64,000 bases of DNA. Source: Papio anubis. Its lineage: Eukaryota > Chordata > Mammalia > Primates > Cercopithecidae. Positions 1 through 10,136 of this stretch are shown one piece after another. A model generated the notes under the pieces. It saw only the letters and a list, made by a program, of their open reading frames with translations. It searched no databases and was not told where the DNA came from. The stretch spans positions 46,765,084 through 46,829,083 of the forward strand of contig NC_044995.1 of the NCBI RefSeq assembly GCF_008728515.1, in the 5' to 3' direction. The translations under genes were made by a program, and so were the position numbers. Each line of letters opens with the position of its first letter. The stretch's first letter is position 1.

Positions 1-100
1 TTCACCGTGTTAGCCAGGATGACCCTGATCTCCTGACCTCGTGATCCCTGCCCGCCTCCCAAAGTGCTGGGATTACAGGCGTGAGCCACCGCGCCCGGCC
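1..100 (-). repeat. Alu, 3' part, cut by window edge
   Basis: The segment is the right half of an antisense Alu. It contains CACCGTGTTAGCCAGGATG and ends in the reverse of the Alu head, CGCGCCCGGCC. The rest of the element lies before the window. Confidence 0.9.
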
Positions 101-331
101 GATGGCTCATCTTTACGGGGTGTGTGGCCTCCAGGATTCTGTGTCTGATGAAGGTGATGGGTTCAGGCACAAGCATTTATACCCGAAGTGAATACTGATG
201 CTAGCGCTGAGCTAGGCATGTGTGTGAGGAGGAGGAGGGTACGAAGATGAAACTGCCAGGAAAAACTGAGGGCTCCCAGGGCTCTTTGGGGGGAAATAAA
301 AGGTGAGTGTGGCTTTAATAAGAATCAATAA
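101..331. other. Non-repeat spacer, nothing recognised
   Basis: This short stretch lies between two Alus. I see no exon, RNA gene or named repeat in it. Confidence 0.5.
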
Positions 332-618
332 GGGCCGACTGGGTGCGGTGGCTCACGTCTATAATCCCAGCACTTTGGGAGGCCGAGGTGAGCAGATCAC
401 CTGAGGTCTGGAGTTCACGAGCAGCCTGACCAACATAGAGAAACCCTGTCTCTATTGGGTGTACCAAATTAATCATGTGGTGGTGGACACCTTTAATCCC
501 AGCCACCAAGGGGCCGAGGCAGGAGAATCGCTTGAACCCGGGAGGTGGAGGCTGTGGTGAGCTGAGACTGCTGCCACAGCACTCCAGCTTGGGGGGTAAC
601 CAAGAGCAAAACTCTGTC

Positions 619-669
<51 letters not shown>

Positions 670-1230
670 AAGAGGGAAGGAGGGAGGGAGGGAGGGAAGG
701 AAGGGAGGGAGGGAGGGAGTAGGGCGATGGGTGGGCCAGGCACAGTGGCTCGTGCCTGTAATCCCAGCACCTGTGCCGGAGTGACCTGAGGTTAGGAGTT
801 CAAGACCATCCAGCAAAACGGCAGGACCCCCACGTCTACTAAAAATACAAAAATTAGCTGGGTGTGGTGGTGCATGCCTATAATCCCAGCTGCTCGAGAG
901 GCTGAGCCAAGAGAATCGCTTGAAACCAGGAGGCAGAGGTTGCAGTGAACCGATGGTGCCACTGCACTCCAGCCTCGGCAACAGAGCGAGGCTCTGAAAA
1001 AAAATTAGGCCGGTGCGGTGACTCATGCCTGTAATCCCAGCACTTTGGGAGGCTGAGGCGGGTGGATCACTTGAGGTCAGGAGTTCAAGACCAGCCTGGC
1101 CAACATGGTGAAACTCCATCTCTACTAAAAATATAAAATTAAAAATAAAAAATATAAAAATTAGCTGGGTGTGGTGGCACACGTCTGTGGTCCTGTGCAA
1201 GTGATCCACCCGCCTTGGCCTCCCAAAGTG
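332..1230 (+). repeat. Three sense Alus and a purine tract
   Basis: Sense Alus lie at about 332-620, 734-1006 and 1008-1195. The first runs into a GAAA/GA/GGGA purine tract at 621-722. The third breaks off after its right-arm start and joins directly to a short antisense Alu scrap at 1193-1230, so this end has been rearranged. Confidence 0.85.
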
Positions 1231-2129
1231 GTCACCACTCCCGACCAGATATTTGAATGTTATTCTGCAGTCAGTAGGGCTCTTGGAAGTGTGACAGGCA
1301 GGAGTGGAACTTGGTCAGATGTGTGTTCTGGAAAGTCCTCTCGCTGCGTGTAGAGAATGAACAGGCTGCATGTGTGCATATGCTGGGAGGGGAGACAGTG
1401 AGGAGATTGGGACGTGCAGTGAGGTGGAGGTCATGGAGGCGGAGGGCTGGAGGAGAGAGGATGGACTTGAGCACAGTGACTCATCTTGGGGACCATGGGG
1501 AGTGGATGAGGAGGGGAGGGTCTTGGGCATGTAGGAGAACTGTCATATTCATGGGCACATTGGGGGAGGAAGCTGGGGGCTGAGAAGATTAAGTGTTCAG
1601 TTTGAAATGATTAATTTGTGGTGATTGGGAGACACCCATAGTAGAATGCCCTTCTCCATTGAGGACCCCAAAAGGCAATATCTGTGTGCCTTTTCCTTTC
1701 TGAAAGACCTTGCATTCCCAGGGGGCAATTCTAAATAGACCAGGAAAACTCCCACAATTAGACCTAACCCAGACATTGAACCTCCCTCTGCTCAGCCCAT
1801 TCATAAAGTGCCTCTGGCATTTAGGTGTCTTCTAATCTCATTTTCTCTGCTTGTTAATAGACCCACTGAGGCAGTCCTCCTGGGAGAGACAGAAAGATTT
1901 CATTTGTCTGGGGCTGAGGAGGGAGACAAGGGTTGCCAGAGCGAATAAGGAATCAATGCCTTGTAATTGCTAATTAAATGAGCCTGACTCTCTCTCTTGG
2001 GGCTATGAGTTGGCTGGCCGGCCCTTAAGTGTCCACAGATTCAATTATGCTTCCCCAATAAACACCTGCAGCAACCATCGCTCTCCGGTATCTCTCTGGG
2101 GGAGACCTAGAAGAAGGATCTTCCTGTGT
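1231..2129. other. Ancient-repeat-like and unique sequence
   Basis: Positions about 1250-1600 resemble a long ancient interspersed repeat, with purine-rich phrases such as GGAGACAGTGAGGAGATT. The same style recurs at 2410-2600, 48.7-50.0 kb and 62.6-63.7 kb. Positions 1600-2129 look unique. A homeodomain-type patch, TAATTGCTAATTAAATGAG, lies at about 1964-1982. No coding exon was seen. Confidence 0.4.
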
Positions 2130-2600
2130 TTGCTGAGGCCATTCATTCATTTATTGATTGATGTATTGGTTTATTCTGTGATGCCTTTATTGATTCAACA
2201 CATGCTTATTGTACGCCTGCTGTGTGCCGGGCCCTGGACCAGGCACTGGGGACACAGCAGTGAAAATACCAACATTGTTTCTGTCCTCACGGAGCTCACA
2301 GTGTAACAGGGAGACAAATAGACCTGTCAGTAGATAACATGAAAATAACTGGACTATGTGCTGCAGACACAATATCCTAGGTCTATGAGAATGTCAATAC
2401 AGACTTCACGTGGGCAATGGTGAGGCAATAAGGATCATTTCCTTTGATGGAGCTTGCAGAAGAAGGCAGGGTCAGTTGTGGGGAGCTCTGGGTGGAGGTG
2501 GGGGGAGTACATTCCAAGCTGCAGGAACAGCAAAGGCAAAAGCCCTGAGGCTGGAGAACAGGTACCATGTGGAGTTTGTCACTCGATTAGGGTGTTGCAG
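2130..2600 (-). repeat. L2-like ancient repeat, antisense
   Basis: The stretch reads TTGATTCAACACATGCTTATTG, then the phrase GTGTGCCGGGCCCTGG, then CACTGGGGACACAGCAGTGA. This is the usual reverse of an L2-type 3' end. The following sequence, with GCAAAAGCCCTGAGGC, looks like more of the same old element. Family assignment is from recall of the consensus. Confidence 0.55.
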
Positions 2601-2616
2601 AGAATTGGGGGTGAGT

Positions 2617-3615
2617 CTTTTTTATTTATTTATTATTTATTTTTTTATTGAGATGAGGTCTTGCTATGTTGCCCAGGCTGGTCTCGAACTCCTGAGCTCA
2701 AGCTGTTCTCCCACCTTGGCCTCCCAAAGTGCTGGGATTACAAGTGTGAGCCATCACACCTGGCAAAAGAGGTGAGCCTTTATGATGTCCTAAGTCACCA
2801 CCGGGCACAAGTTCACACTTGTCCTATGATTGGCCCATGACACTGATGGGTAGCAGACAGGAAAATAATCTTTTCTGAAACTTTTTTTTTTTTTTTGATA
2901 CAGGGTGTTGTTCTGTTGCCCAGTCTGGAGTGCAGCGGTGCAGTCACGGCTCACTGCAGCCTTGACCTCCCAGGCTCAAGTGTTCCTCGCACCTCCCAAG
3001 TAGCTGGGACTACAGGCATGTGTCATCTCACCCAGCCAATTAAAAACAAAACAAAAACAAAACAAAACAAAAAAAACAAAACATTTTTTGTAGAGACAGG
3101 GTCTCATTATATTGCCCAGGCTGGTCTCAAACTCCTGTGCTCAAGCAATCCTCCCATCTCATCCTCCCAGAATGTTAGGATTACAGGTGTGAGCTCCCAC
3201 ACCCAGCCCACTTCTGGAACTTTTATTGAAAAGTACCCTTAGGCTGGGTTCGGTGGCTCACACCTGTAATCCTGGCACTTTGAGAGGCGAGGCAGGAGAC
3301 CATGTCTTTCCAAAAAAAAAAAAAAAAAAATGTTTTTTGAGACAGAATCTCTCTCTATTGCCCAGGCTGGAGTGTAGTGGTGCAAACTTGGTCATGCAGC
3401 CTCTGCCTCCTGGGTTCAAGAGATTCTTATGCCTCAGCCTCCCGAGTAGCTGGGACTACAGGCGTGATCCACAACGCCCAATTTTTATATTTTTAGGAGA
3501 AATGGAGTTTCACCATGTTGTCCAGGCTGGTCTTGAATTCCTGGCCTCAAGTGGTTCACCTGCCTCAGCCTCCCAAAGTGCTGGGATTACAGGCATGAGC
3601 CACCACGACCAGCCA
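2617..3615. repeat. Alu cluster with TSD-flanked composite
   Basis: Members are an antisense half-Alu (2617-2764), an antisense Alu with an AAAAC-rich middle linker (2881-3208), a truncated sense Alu (3240-3330) and an antisense Alu (3331-3615). The last two form a head-to-head composite bracketed by the 12-bp direct repeat GAAAAGTACCCT at about 3228 and 3638. Confidence 0.8.
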
Positions 3616-3964
3616 AAAAAAAATTTTTTTTTAATAGAAAAGTACCCTGAGAACCCTGGTCTATGGAGGGCTTTAAATGCCATTCCCTCATTGAGTCCCC
3701 CAGGAAAGCGCCATGAGGTGGTTAGAGGTCTTGGGTTTAGAGTCAGGTATTTTCTATCTCCAGGCTTGTGGGGACGTCCGAGTGATGTGACCAACCCCAT
3801 ACATGGTCCGTGGCTGTATGAGCACAGGATGTATGTCCTTGTTTGCTTCCCTTCCTTCCCTGTGCCTGTATCCCCTGGAGTGAGCCAGCCCCCACTCCAA
3901 GTAGAAGCGATTCCTCCCCGACCTCCCCGGTTCTCCCCCACGGGCCAGCCCATTTAAGGCGAAG

Positions 3965-4074
3965 GTCGAAGGGAGTCTGCGCTATGAGGCCGGCTGTGAC
4001 TTGTTGTCGTAGCACATCAGAACAACAAAATCACTAGTCTTCCACACAGCACTAGACCATAGCCACTCTAATCT
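3965..4074 (-). ncRNA. MIR7-3: MIR7-3 microRNA precursor
   Basis: The reverse strand carries the complete miR-7 hairpin. The 5p arm (4021-4044) reads TGGAAGACTAGTGATTTTG and then TTGTT, identical to mature miR-7-5p. The loop is at about 4007-4020. The 3p arm (3985-4006) starts CAACAAGTCACAGCCGG and pairs back. The arms and flanking stem (GTGGCTATGGTCTAGTGCTG before the 5p arm, GGCCTCATAGCGCAGACTCC after the 3p arm) match the human mir-7-3 precursor, not mir-7-1 or mir-7-2, whose 3p arms read CAACAAATC. miR-7 is an ancient bilaterian microRNA enriched in neuroendocrine cells such as pituitary and pancreatic islets. It acts in the cytoplasm through Argonaute to repress seed-matched mRNAs (seed GGAAGAC). 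The gene lies about 1.5 kb inside a predicted host transcript on the same strand. Confidence 0.98.
4021..4044 (-). ncRNA. Mature miR-7-5p
   Basis: This is the 24-nt guide strand on the 5' arm of the hairpin. The seed is GGAAGAC. It matches the conserved miR-7 sequence at every position. Confidence 0.97.
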
Positions 4075-4257
4075 TCTTCACCACCCCCTGCCCCATGTCT
4101 GAGATCGCTGCCCAGTTCCTCCTTCTCACCTGAGCCAAGCTGTGACACCTGGGCTTCCTGCCTCTGTGCTGCCTCCCTGTTTTCCATTCCTGGTTCTCCT
4201 GGAGAGAGGCAGGGTCTGATCTCCAAGGGCCCAACTCCCACCCAGGCACGTCAGAGA

Positions 4258-4485
4258 CATGGGATTTAGAGTTGGATGGATGCGGTTGACTTACAGCTTC
4301 ACTTGTGGGCTGAGAGCCCCTGCGTGGGTTATTTTTCTGCCTTTTTCGGGGCCTTGGGTTCCCCAAATGTCACGTGGGCACAGTAATAGCCATGTCCTAG
4401 GGTTGAAGATGGCATGATATGCTGTATGTACAATGCTTGGCACAAGGTTCCTCACTGAAGTCTGGAAGGGACACCATAATGTCAT
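4258..4485 (+). repeat. Degenerate MIR element
   Basis: The order of blocks is that of a sense MIR: a GGATTTAGAGTTGGATGG-type tRNA-derived part, TGGGTTATTTTTCTGCC, then CACAGTAATAGCC and CAATGCTTGGCACAAGG. It lies upstream of MIR7-3 with respect to that gene. Divergence is high. Confidence 0.6.
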
Positions 4486-4543
4486 GTTAGCAGGCACCTG
4501 TTACCCCAGTGAGGCATCTTACCTGTCGAAAATTCCGGACTTG

Positions 4544-4847
4544 GGTCAGGTGCGGTGACTCACAACTATAATCCCAGCACTTTGGGGGGCTGAGGTGGGC
4601 GGATCACGAGGTCAAGAGTTTGAGACCAGCTTGGTTAACATGGTGAAACCCCGTCTCTACTAAAAATACAAAAATTAGCCAAGAGTGGTGGCGGTACCTG
4701 TAATCCCAGATACTCGGGAGTCTGAGGCAGGAGAATTCCTTGAACCCGGGAGGCAGAGGTTGCAGTGAGCCGAGATCGTGCCACTGCACCCCAGCCTGGG
4801 CAACAGAGCAAGACTCCGTCTCGAAAAAAAAAAAAAAAAAAAAAAAG
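4544..4847 (+). repeat. Sense Alu
   Basis: A full-length element with a poly(A) tail, flanked by imperfect direct repeats, GAAAATTCCGGACTT before and GAAAATTGCAGACTT after. Confidence 0.88.
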
Positions 4848-5005
4848 AAAATTGCAGACTTCTGTGTGTGCTTATCTGGAAAGTACTTTGTTTAAAGATC
4901 CATTACATGAGGGGCAGGTCTCCAGAAATGCCAGGCACCTCACACCACCCTCTCTCGTCCTCCTCCTGCAAAATCAGGGTCAAAGGGCTCTCCCGTTACC
5001 TGGGG

Positions 5006-5184
5006 GAGTTGTCCAGGGTTCTGGCGCCGAAACGGAGCCCTCTGGGAACTGTCCTGAGCCCCGGTGCTGAAACAGATCGCGGTTCTCTCCTTGGAACCCC
5101 CGAGAGGCGCTGTCCGTATACTTGGTGCTGAAATAAATAGCATTCTCCTCCTTTGGTCGGGGGAGAGCTGTCCCTCGTGCTGAA
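5006..5184 (-). promoter_or_regulatory. Cluster of four REST (RE1/NRSE)-like half-site pairs
   Basis: Read on the minus strand, the cluster repeats the two halves of the REST site, TTCAGCACC and GGACAGCGCC. On the plus strand unit 1 has TTGTCC (5009-5014) and GGCGCCGAA (5023-5031). Unit 2 has ACTGTCC (5048-5054) and GGTGCTGAA (5063-5071). Unit 3 has GGCGCTGTCC (5106-5115) and GGTGCTGAA (5124-5132). Unit 4 has GAGCTGTCC (5165-5173) and CGTGCTGAA (5176-5184). Unit 4 has the canonical 2-bp gap. Units 1-3 each have an 8-bp gap, which moves the half-site centres from 11 to about 17 bp apart, a spacing described for expanded REST sites. The cluster lies some 400-600 bp inside the candidate host-gene promoter and 1 kb before the hairpin. 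REST silences neuronal and endocrine genes elsewhere, which suits miR-7. Binding itself is inferred. Confidence 0.7.
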
Positions 5185-5579
5185 GAAAACTTGATTTTCC
5201 TCTCTCTCCCGGTTCTCCCACCCCTCTTCGTTCTCGGTTCCTCCGATTCTTGGGAAACCCCACCCCCACTCAATTTATTTCCCCTCCTAGCTTCTTCCTG
5301 GGGAGCTTCAGAATGGCATTGGGAGGGGGAGACACGGAGGGGTCGCAACTAGCACTGATACCTGCTCCTCACCCTGTACCACGTCCCCAGAACTTACCTC
5401 CCAAGCAGTCTGCCCCACTGATTTCTGCTTTCCAGACCGTCAAACTTCGCTGTCTCTGTCCGTTCCTGGGAAAATGTCCACGCACCGACCTGCAAACCAG
5501 TCTAATTCCCGGCATCCCATGTCCCTCAGACCACCCCTCCTCCCACGCAGCTGCGGGCCTCCCCCTCTGTGTGCCTCAC

Positions 5580-5615
5580 CTGCTTCCAGTCTTGTTGGCA
5601 GATGCAGGTGTCCCG
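5580..5615 (-). ncRNA. Candidate first exon of the MIR7-3 host transcript
   Basis: The exon is defined by a TATA box about 30 bp upstream and a good donor, CTGGAAGCAG followed by GTGAGGCAC, on the minus strand (exon end 5580). The start near 5615 is inferred from TATA spacing. It is short and has no long open frame. Confidence 0.45.
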
Positions 5616-5640
5616 TGGCTGCCGAGGCAGGGACCTGCGC

Positions 5641-5705
5641 TTTTATAGGCTTCGGGGAAGGCGGAGCGCCAGGAATCCTGGGAGGGGCTTCCCCAACTGG
5701 CCAAT
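5641..5705 (-). promoter_or_regulatory. TATA box and CCAAT box, minus-strand promoter
   Basis: The reverse of 5641-5647 is TATAAAA in the context GCCTATAAAAGCGC. A CCAAT box at 5701-5705 (plus strand) lies about 55 bp further upstream. The surroundings (5560-5720) are GC-rich but not a large CpG island, which fits a tissue-restricted promoter better than a housekeeping one. It points toward MIR7-3, hence the assignment. Confidence 0.6.
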
Positions 5706-5719
5706 GGGATTCCGCCTCA

Positions 5720-6440
5720 GAATGAAGCTCCAAAGATTACCTCATAGGTTGTGGCCCACGCTTCAGAATAAAAGTCTGGCACCGGCCCAAAAACTGGGCT
5801 AGAGGATTTTTTTTTTTTGGATGGGGAAGGAGCATTCATTGTGGACCACGGAGTCTCCGCACTCTCTCCAATCCCCTCCTGGGTTCCTGAGCTCCAAGTT
5901 GGTTCAGGTGTCCTGGCTGGTACCTGTTTCTTCGCATTGCCAATTTTTGCGATTGCTCCTGGTTCAGGAAAGAAAAAGCTGGTAAACTGTTTTGGGAAAA
6001 ATAAGGGCTGTTGAGAATATTAAAGTCCAGTTCCACCTAGGGCAACTGACGTCTGTGAAAATGGAGGACTCAGAAGACTCTGGGGCAGAGATGGGACTTA
6101 AGCCTGAAGCTTTTGATTCCTTGACTCAAAACCCAACTTATAAAATTCAGCTTATTGTAGTGCTATACTGGGCAGGCTCTGAACCAAAAAACGAAGAAGC
6201 TGGGGTTCAAATTCAGATTTTTCTTCTCGTTCCTTTGGGACATTGGGCACAGTTGTGCCTCACTTTTTGCAACTGTAAAGTGGTAATAGTAGAGCGTTTG
6301 ATGAGGAATTAATGATATGGTGTGGATTGCATGTTGGAAATAATCAGGGCAGGCGCTAATGACTTGAGTGAGGCACTGGCCTCAGGTGCAAAATTTAAAG
6401 GAACACCAAAAAACTCAATAATCAAGATAAGTAGTATTTC
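5720..6440. other. Mostly unique spacer with short interspersed repeat
   Basis: Positions 5720-6340 show no recognised element apart from a T-run near 5809. Positions 6366-6430 hold a short repeat (GGTGCAAAATTTAAAGG, then AAAAACTCAATAATCAAGAT) that recurs inverted at 51530-51600. No exon was seen. Confidence 0.4.
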
Positions 6441-7057
6441 AGGCCAGGTGCAATGGCTCATGCCATTGAGCACTTCGGGAGGCAAAGGTGGGAGGATCAC
6501 TTGAGGAGTTCAAGATGAGCCTGGGCAACACAGTGAGACCCCGTTTCTGAGAGAGAGGGGGAGGAGAGAGAGAGAGAGGGGTCGGAGGGGAGAGAGAGAG
6601 AGAGAGAGAATGGCACCTGTGGTTCCAGCTACTTGGGAGGCTGAGGTGAGAGGATCACTTGAGGCCAGGAGGTCGAGGCTGCAGTGTGCTATGATTGCAC
6701 CACTGCACTCCAGCCTAGGTGACAGAGCAAGACTCTGTCTCAAAAAAAAAAAAAAAAGGCCGGGTGCAGTGGCTCAAGCCTGTAATTCCAGCACTTTGGG
6801 AGGCCGAGGCGGGTGGATCACGAGGTCAGGAGATCGAGACCATCCTGGCGAATGCAGAAACCCTGTCTCTACTAAAATACAAAACTAGCCGGGAAGAGGT
6901 GGCCGGGCGCCTGTAGTCCCAGCTGCTCCGGAGGCTGAGGTGAGAATGGCGTGAACTCTGGAGGTGTAGCTTGCAGTGAGCTGAGATCCGGCCACTGCAC
7001 TCCAGCCTGGGCGACAGAGCGAGACTCCGTCTCAAACAAACAAACAAACAAAAAAAA
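6441..7057 (+). repeat. Two sense Alus, the second AluYR-like
   Basis: The Alu at about 6441-6740 has a GA-rich expansion in its middle (6546-6610). It is followed by a younger Alu at 6758-7057 with GCTCAAGCCTG and GATCCGGCCACTGC, ending in a CAAA-type tail. Confidence 0.87.
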
Positions 7058-7682
7058 TCAGTGCTATGTTTTAAGAAATCAAAATGTATGCCAAAATCCA
7101 CAATGAACAAAATATCAAAAATGTCAATAAAGGCAGAACCAGCCTTTCTGACTTTTCCTTTTGCCTAAGGTCCCAACATGGCTTGGCATGGCACTAGCAA
7201 TCGTGTCTGTTTATGGTAAGTTTTGTAATGACACAATTGTTATTCTTTCCTGATCTATTCCACCCATGTATTTGCTCAACAAACTTTTGTTGTACTAGGC
7301 ACTGGAGATACATACATGAATTCAGCAAACAACCTTGTCTTTACGGCGGGTAAAGACACGAAAACCCTGCTCACATGCTGGTATGGGTATTGGGCTGAAG
7401 GAACAGTTAGTGTAAAGGCCCTGCTGGAGGTGGGGGAAAGAACAGGCCCTGGAGGGTGAGCAAGCGTAGAGGGGACAGTTAGGATATAAATCTGGGGACA
7501 GCTGGACAGGACCTGATCATTCAGGCCAGGACCAAAGTGAAGTTCCTTAGGTTGCACAGGAAAACCTCCCACCCTTTCTCTCCCCTCATCCCTAAGCTTT
7601 TACTCTGTGCCAGGGTCAGAGCCAAACATTTCACCTGATGTGTGTTCTGAAGGCCTCAGGGCAGCCTGATAAGATAGATCCC
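7058..7682. other. L2-like fragment and unique sequence
   Basis: Positions 7240-7345 (TTTGCTCAACAAACTTTTG, then TACTAGGCACTGGAGATAC) are an antisense L2-type 3' end. The following purine-rich text to about 7540 may be part of the same old repeat. Nothing else was recognised. Confidence 0.5.
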
Positions 7683-8447
7683 GGTCAGGCACGTTGGCTC
7701 ACCCCTGTAATTCCAGCACTTTGGGAGGCCGAAGCGGGTGGATGACCTGAGGTCAGGAATTTGAGACCAGCCTGACCAAATGGTGAAACCCTGTCTCTAT
7801 TAAAAATATTGGCCAGGCACAGTGGCTCAAGCCTGTAATCCCAGCACTTTGGGAGGCCGAGACGGGCGGATCACGAGGTCAGGAGATCGAGACCATCCTG
7901 GCTAACACGGTGAAACCCCGTCTCTACTAAAAAAAAAAAAATACAAAAAACTAGCCGGGCGAGGTGGCGGGCGCCTGTAGTCCCAGCTACTCGGGAGGCT
8001 GAGCCAGGAGAATGGCGTAAACCCAGAAGGCGGAGCTTGCAGTGAGGGGAGATCATGCCACTGCACTCCAGCCTGGGCGACAGAGCAAGACTCCGTCTCA
8101 AAAAAAAAAAAAAAAAAAAAAAGAAGGAAGGAAGGAAAGAAAGAAGGAAAGAAAGTTAGTTCTTTTTAGCAGGGTGCCTGTAATCCCAGCACTTTGGGAG
8201 GCCCAGGCAAGTGGATGACCTGAGGTCAGGAGTTTGAGACCAGACTGGGCAACATGTTGAAACCCCATCTCTACTAAAAATACAAAAATTAGTTGGGCAT
8301 GGTGGTGCCTGCCTGTAGTCCCAGCTACTCAGGAGGCTGAGGCAGGAGAATCACTTGAACCCAAGAGTTGGAGGTTGCAATGAGCTGAGATTATGCCATT
8401 GCACTCCAGCCTGGGCAACAAGAGCAAAACTCCATCTCAAAATACAC

Positions 8448-8486
<39 letters not shown>

Positions 8487-9120
8487 GGCAGGCTTTTTGG
8501 CTGGGTGTGGTGGCTCATGCCTGTAATCCCAGCACTTTGGGAGGCTGAGGTGGGCAAATCACGAGGTCAGGAGTTCAAGACCAGCCTGGCCAAGATGGTG
8601 AAACCCCGTCTCTACTAAAAATACAAAAAATTAGCTGGGTGTGGTGGCAGATGCTTGTAATCCCAGCTACTTGGGAGGCTGAGGCAGGAGAATGGCTTGA
8701 ACCTGGGAGAAGGAGGTTGTAGTGAGCTGAGATCGCGCCACTGCACTCCAGCCTGGGCGACAGAACGAGACTTCATCTCAAAAAAAATAAAAAATAAAAA
8801 AAAAAAGAAGACTTCTTTTTTTTTTTTTTTTTTTTTTTTTTGAGACAAGGTCTCACTCTGTGACCCAGGCTGGAGTTCAGTAGTACAATCATGGCTCACT
8901 GCAGTCTCTGCCTCCTGGCTCAGGCAATCCTCCTACTTCAGCCTCCTGAATAGCTGGGACTACAGGTGTGCACCACCATGCCAGGCTAATTTTAAAAATT
9001 ATTTGTAGAGACAGGGTCGCCCTATGTTGCCCAGGTTGGTCTTGAACTCCTGGGCTCTGCGATCCTCCCACCTCAGCCTCCCAAAGTGCTGAAATTCCAG
9101 GCATGAGCTATCATGCCTGG
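7683..9120. repeat. Alu cluster with simple repeats
   Basis: Members: sense Alu head (7683-7811), sense AluYR (7812-8122) with a GGAA tail (8123-8160), sense Alu (8169-8445) followed by a pure GA run (8450-8482), sense Alu (8500-8806), and antisense Alu (8815-9120) behind a long T-run. The first element stops where the AluYR begins, so the AluYR probably inserted there. Confidence 0.87.
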
Positions 9121-9329
9121 CTGATATGTACGTTTTATAGATGGCTAGAGAGGGGAAGGGGCTTGCGGAAGGACCACAGGGAGAGGGTGTGGGAGTTGGG
9201 ATGGGGACCCCAGTCTGTTAACCCCAAAGTTTAATCTCTTATCAATTGTTCATTCCATTTCCTGTGCCCTTCCAGAAGCACACGCATATATAAGTGTGTA
9301 CATTCTCCGCCCACATGCACATTTGCTAC
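9121..9329. other. Unique spacer
   Basis: A purine-rich stretch and a short CA/TA-rich patch. Nothing was recognised. Confidence 0.4.
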
Positions 9330-9679
9330 TTTTTATTTTTATTTTTTATCTTACTATTTTGTTTTGTTTTATTTTATTTTATTTTATTTTATTTTATTTT
9401 TGAGTTGGAATCTCACTCTGTCACCCACGCTGGAGTGCAGTGGCACAATCTCAACTCACTGCAACCTCCGCCTTCCGGTTTCAAGTGATTCTCCTGCCTC
9501 AGCCTCCCAAGTAGCTGGGATTACAGGCACCCGCCACCAGACTCGGCTAATTTTTGTATTTTTAGTAGAGATGAGTTTTCACTATGTTGGCCAGGCTGGT
9601 CAACCTGACCTCAAGCAATCTGCCCACCTTGGCCTCCCAAATTGCTGGGATTACAGGCGTAAGCCACCGTGCCCAGCCT
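9330..9679 (-). repeat. Antisense Alu with long TTTTA tail
   Basis: The tail (9330-9402) has become a TTTTA microsatellite. The body (9403-9679) ends in the reversed Alu head. Confidence 0.88.
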
Positions 9680-9689
9680 GGCTTCCTTC

Positions 9690-10012
9690 CCTCAGTAGAA
9701 CACACTAGAGATCCATTCATGCTACTGTGTGAACCCGGAGTTAGTTCCTTTTTATTATTAAGTAGTATTCCATCATGTGGATGAACTATGGCTGTTTAGC
9801 CATTCATCAGTCCAAGGACATTAGGTTCTGGAACATCTTCTGTGTTTGGAGATTATTAGGAATAAAGCTGCTATAAATATTTTCATGCAGGCTTTCATGT
9901 GGGTGATAAATTTTCACATCTCTAGGGTAACACCTAGGAGTGCGATGGCTGGGTCATATGGGAAGTGTATATTTAACTTTATAAGAAACCGTCAAACTTC
10001 CAGAGCGATTGT
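9690..10012. repeat. L1 fragment
   Basis: Phrases such as TTCATCAGTCCAAGGACATT, AATAAAGCTGCTATAAATAT and GGCTGGGTCATATGGG belong to the well-known L1 3' region. It is truncated by an Alu half-element at 10012-10136. Confidence 0.75.
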
Positions 10013-10136
10013 ATTTTAGTAGAGAGGGGGTTTCACCACATTGGCCAGGCTGGTCTCGAACTCCTGACCTCAAGTGATCCTCCTGCCTTGGCCTCCCAAA
10101 GTGTTGGGATTACAGGCGTGAGCCACCGCGCCCAGC
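10012..10136 (-). repeat. Antisense Alu, right half only
   Basis: It starts at TTTTAGTAGAGA and ends GCCACCGCGCCCAGC. The left part is missing. Confidence 0.82.

Larger units (their letters stand above)
3222..5615 (-). ncRNA. MIR7-3HG: MIR7-3 host transcript (MIR7-3HG/PGSF1), proposed extent
   Basis: In human the MIR7-3 hairpin lies within a pituitary-enriched transcript, PGSF1/MIR7-3HG (established knowledge). Here I infer the transcription unit on the minus strand. It would start about 30 bp below a TATAAAA box (reverse of 5641-5647) and pass a GTGAGG splice donor at 5579. It would then run through the REST-like cluster and the hairpin at 3965-4074. The lower end is arbitrary: the nearest AATAAA on the minus strand is the reverse of about 3222-3227, inside Alu-rich DNA. 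Inner exons cannot be placed from sequence alone. No convincing protein is encoded, and an open frame overlapping the hairpin lacks an ATG at its apparent start. Confidence 0.5.

Noticed and set aside
3743..4015. 90-codon frame on the minus strand overlapping the miR-7-3 3p arm
   Set aside because: It begins at a GTG inside the hairpin loop with no ATG. It may relate to the putative human PGSF1 protein, but nothing in the sequence supports translation.
5006..5032. Retroviral primer-binding-site reading of GGCGCCGAAAC
   Set aside because: The other units at 5044-5184 fit REST half-sites much better, and no LTR or viral gene lies next to them.
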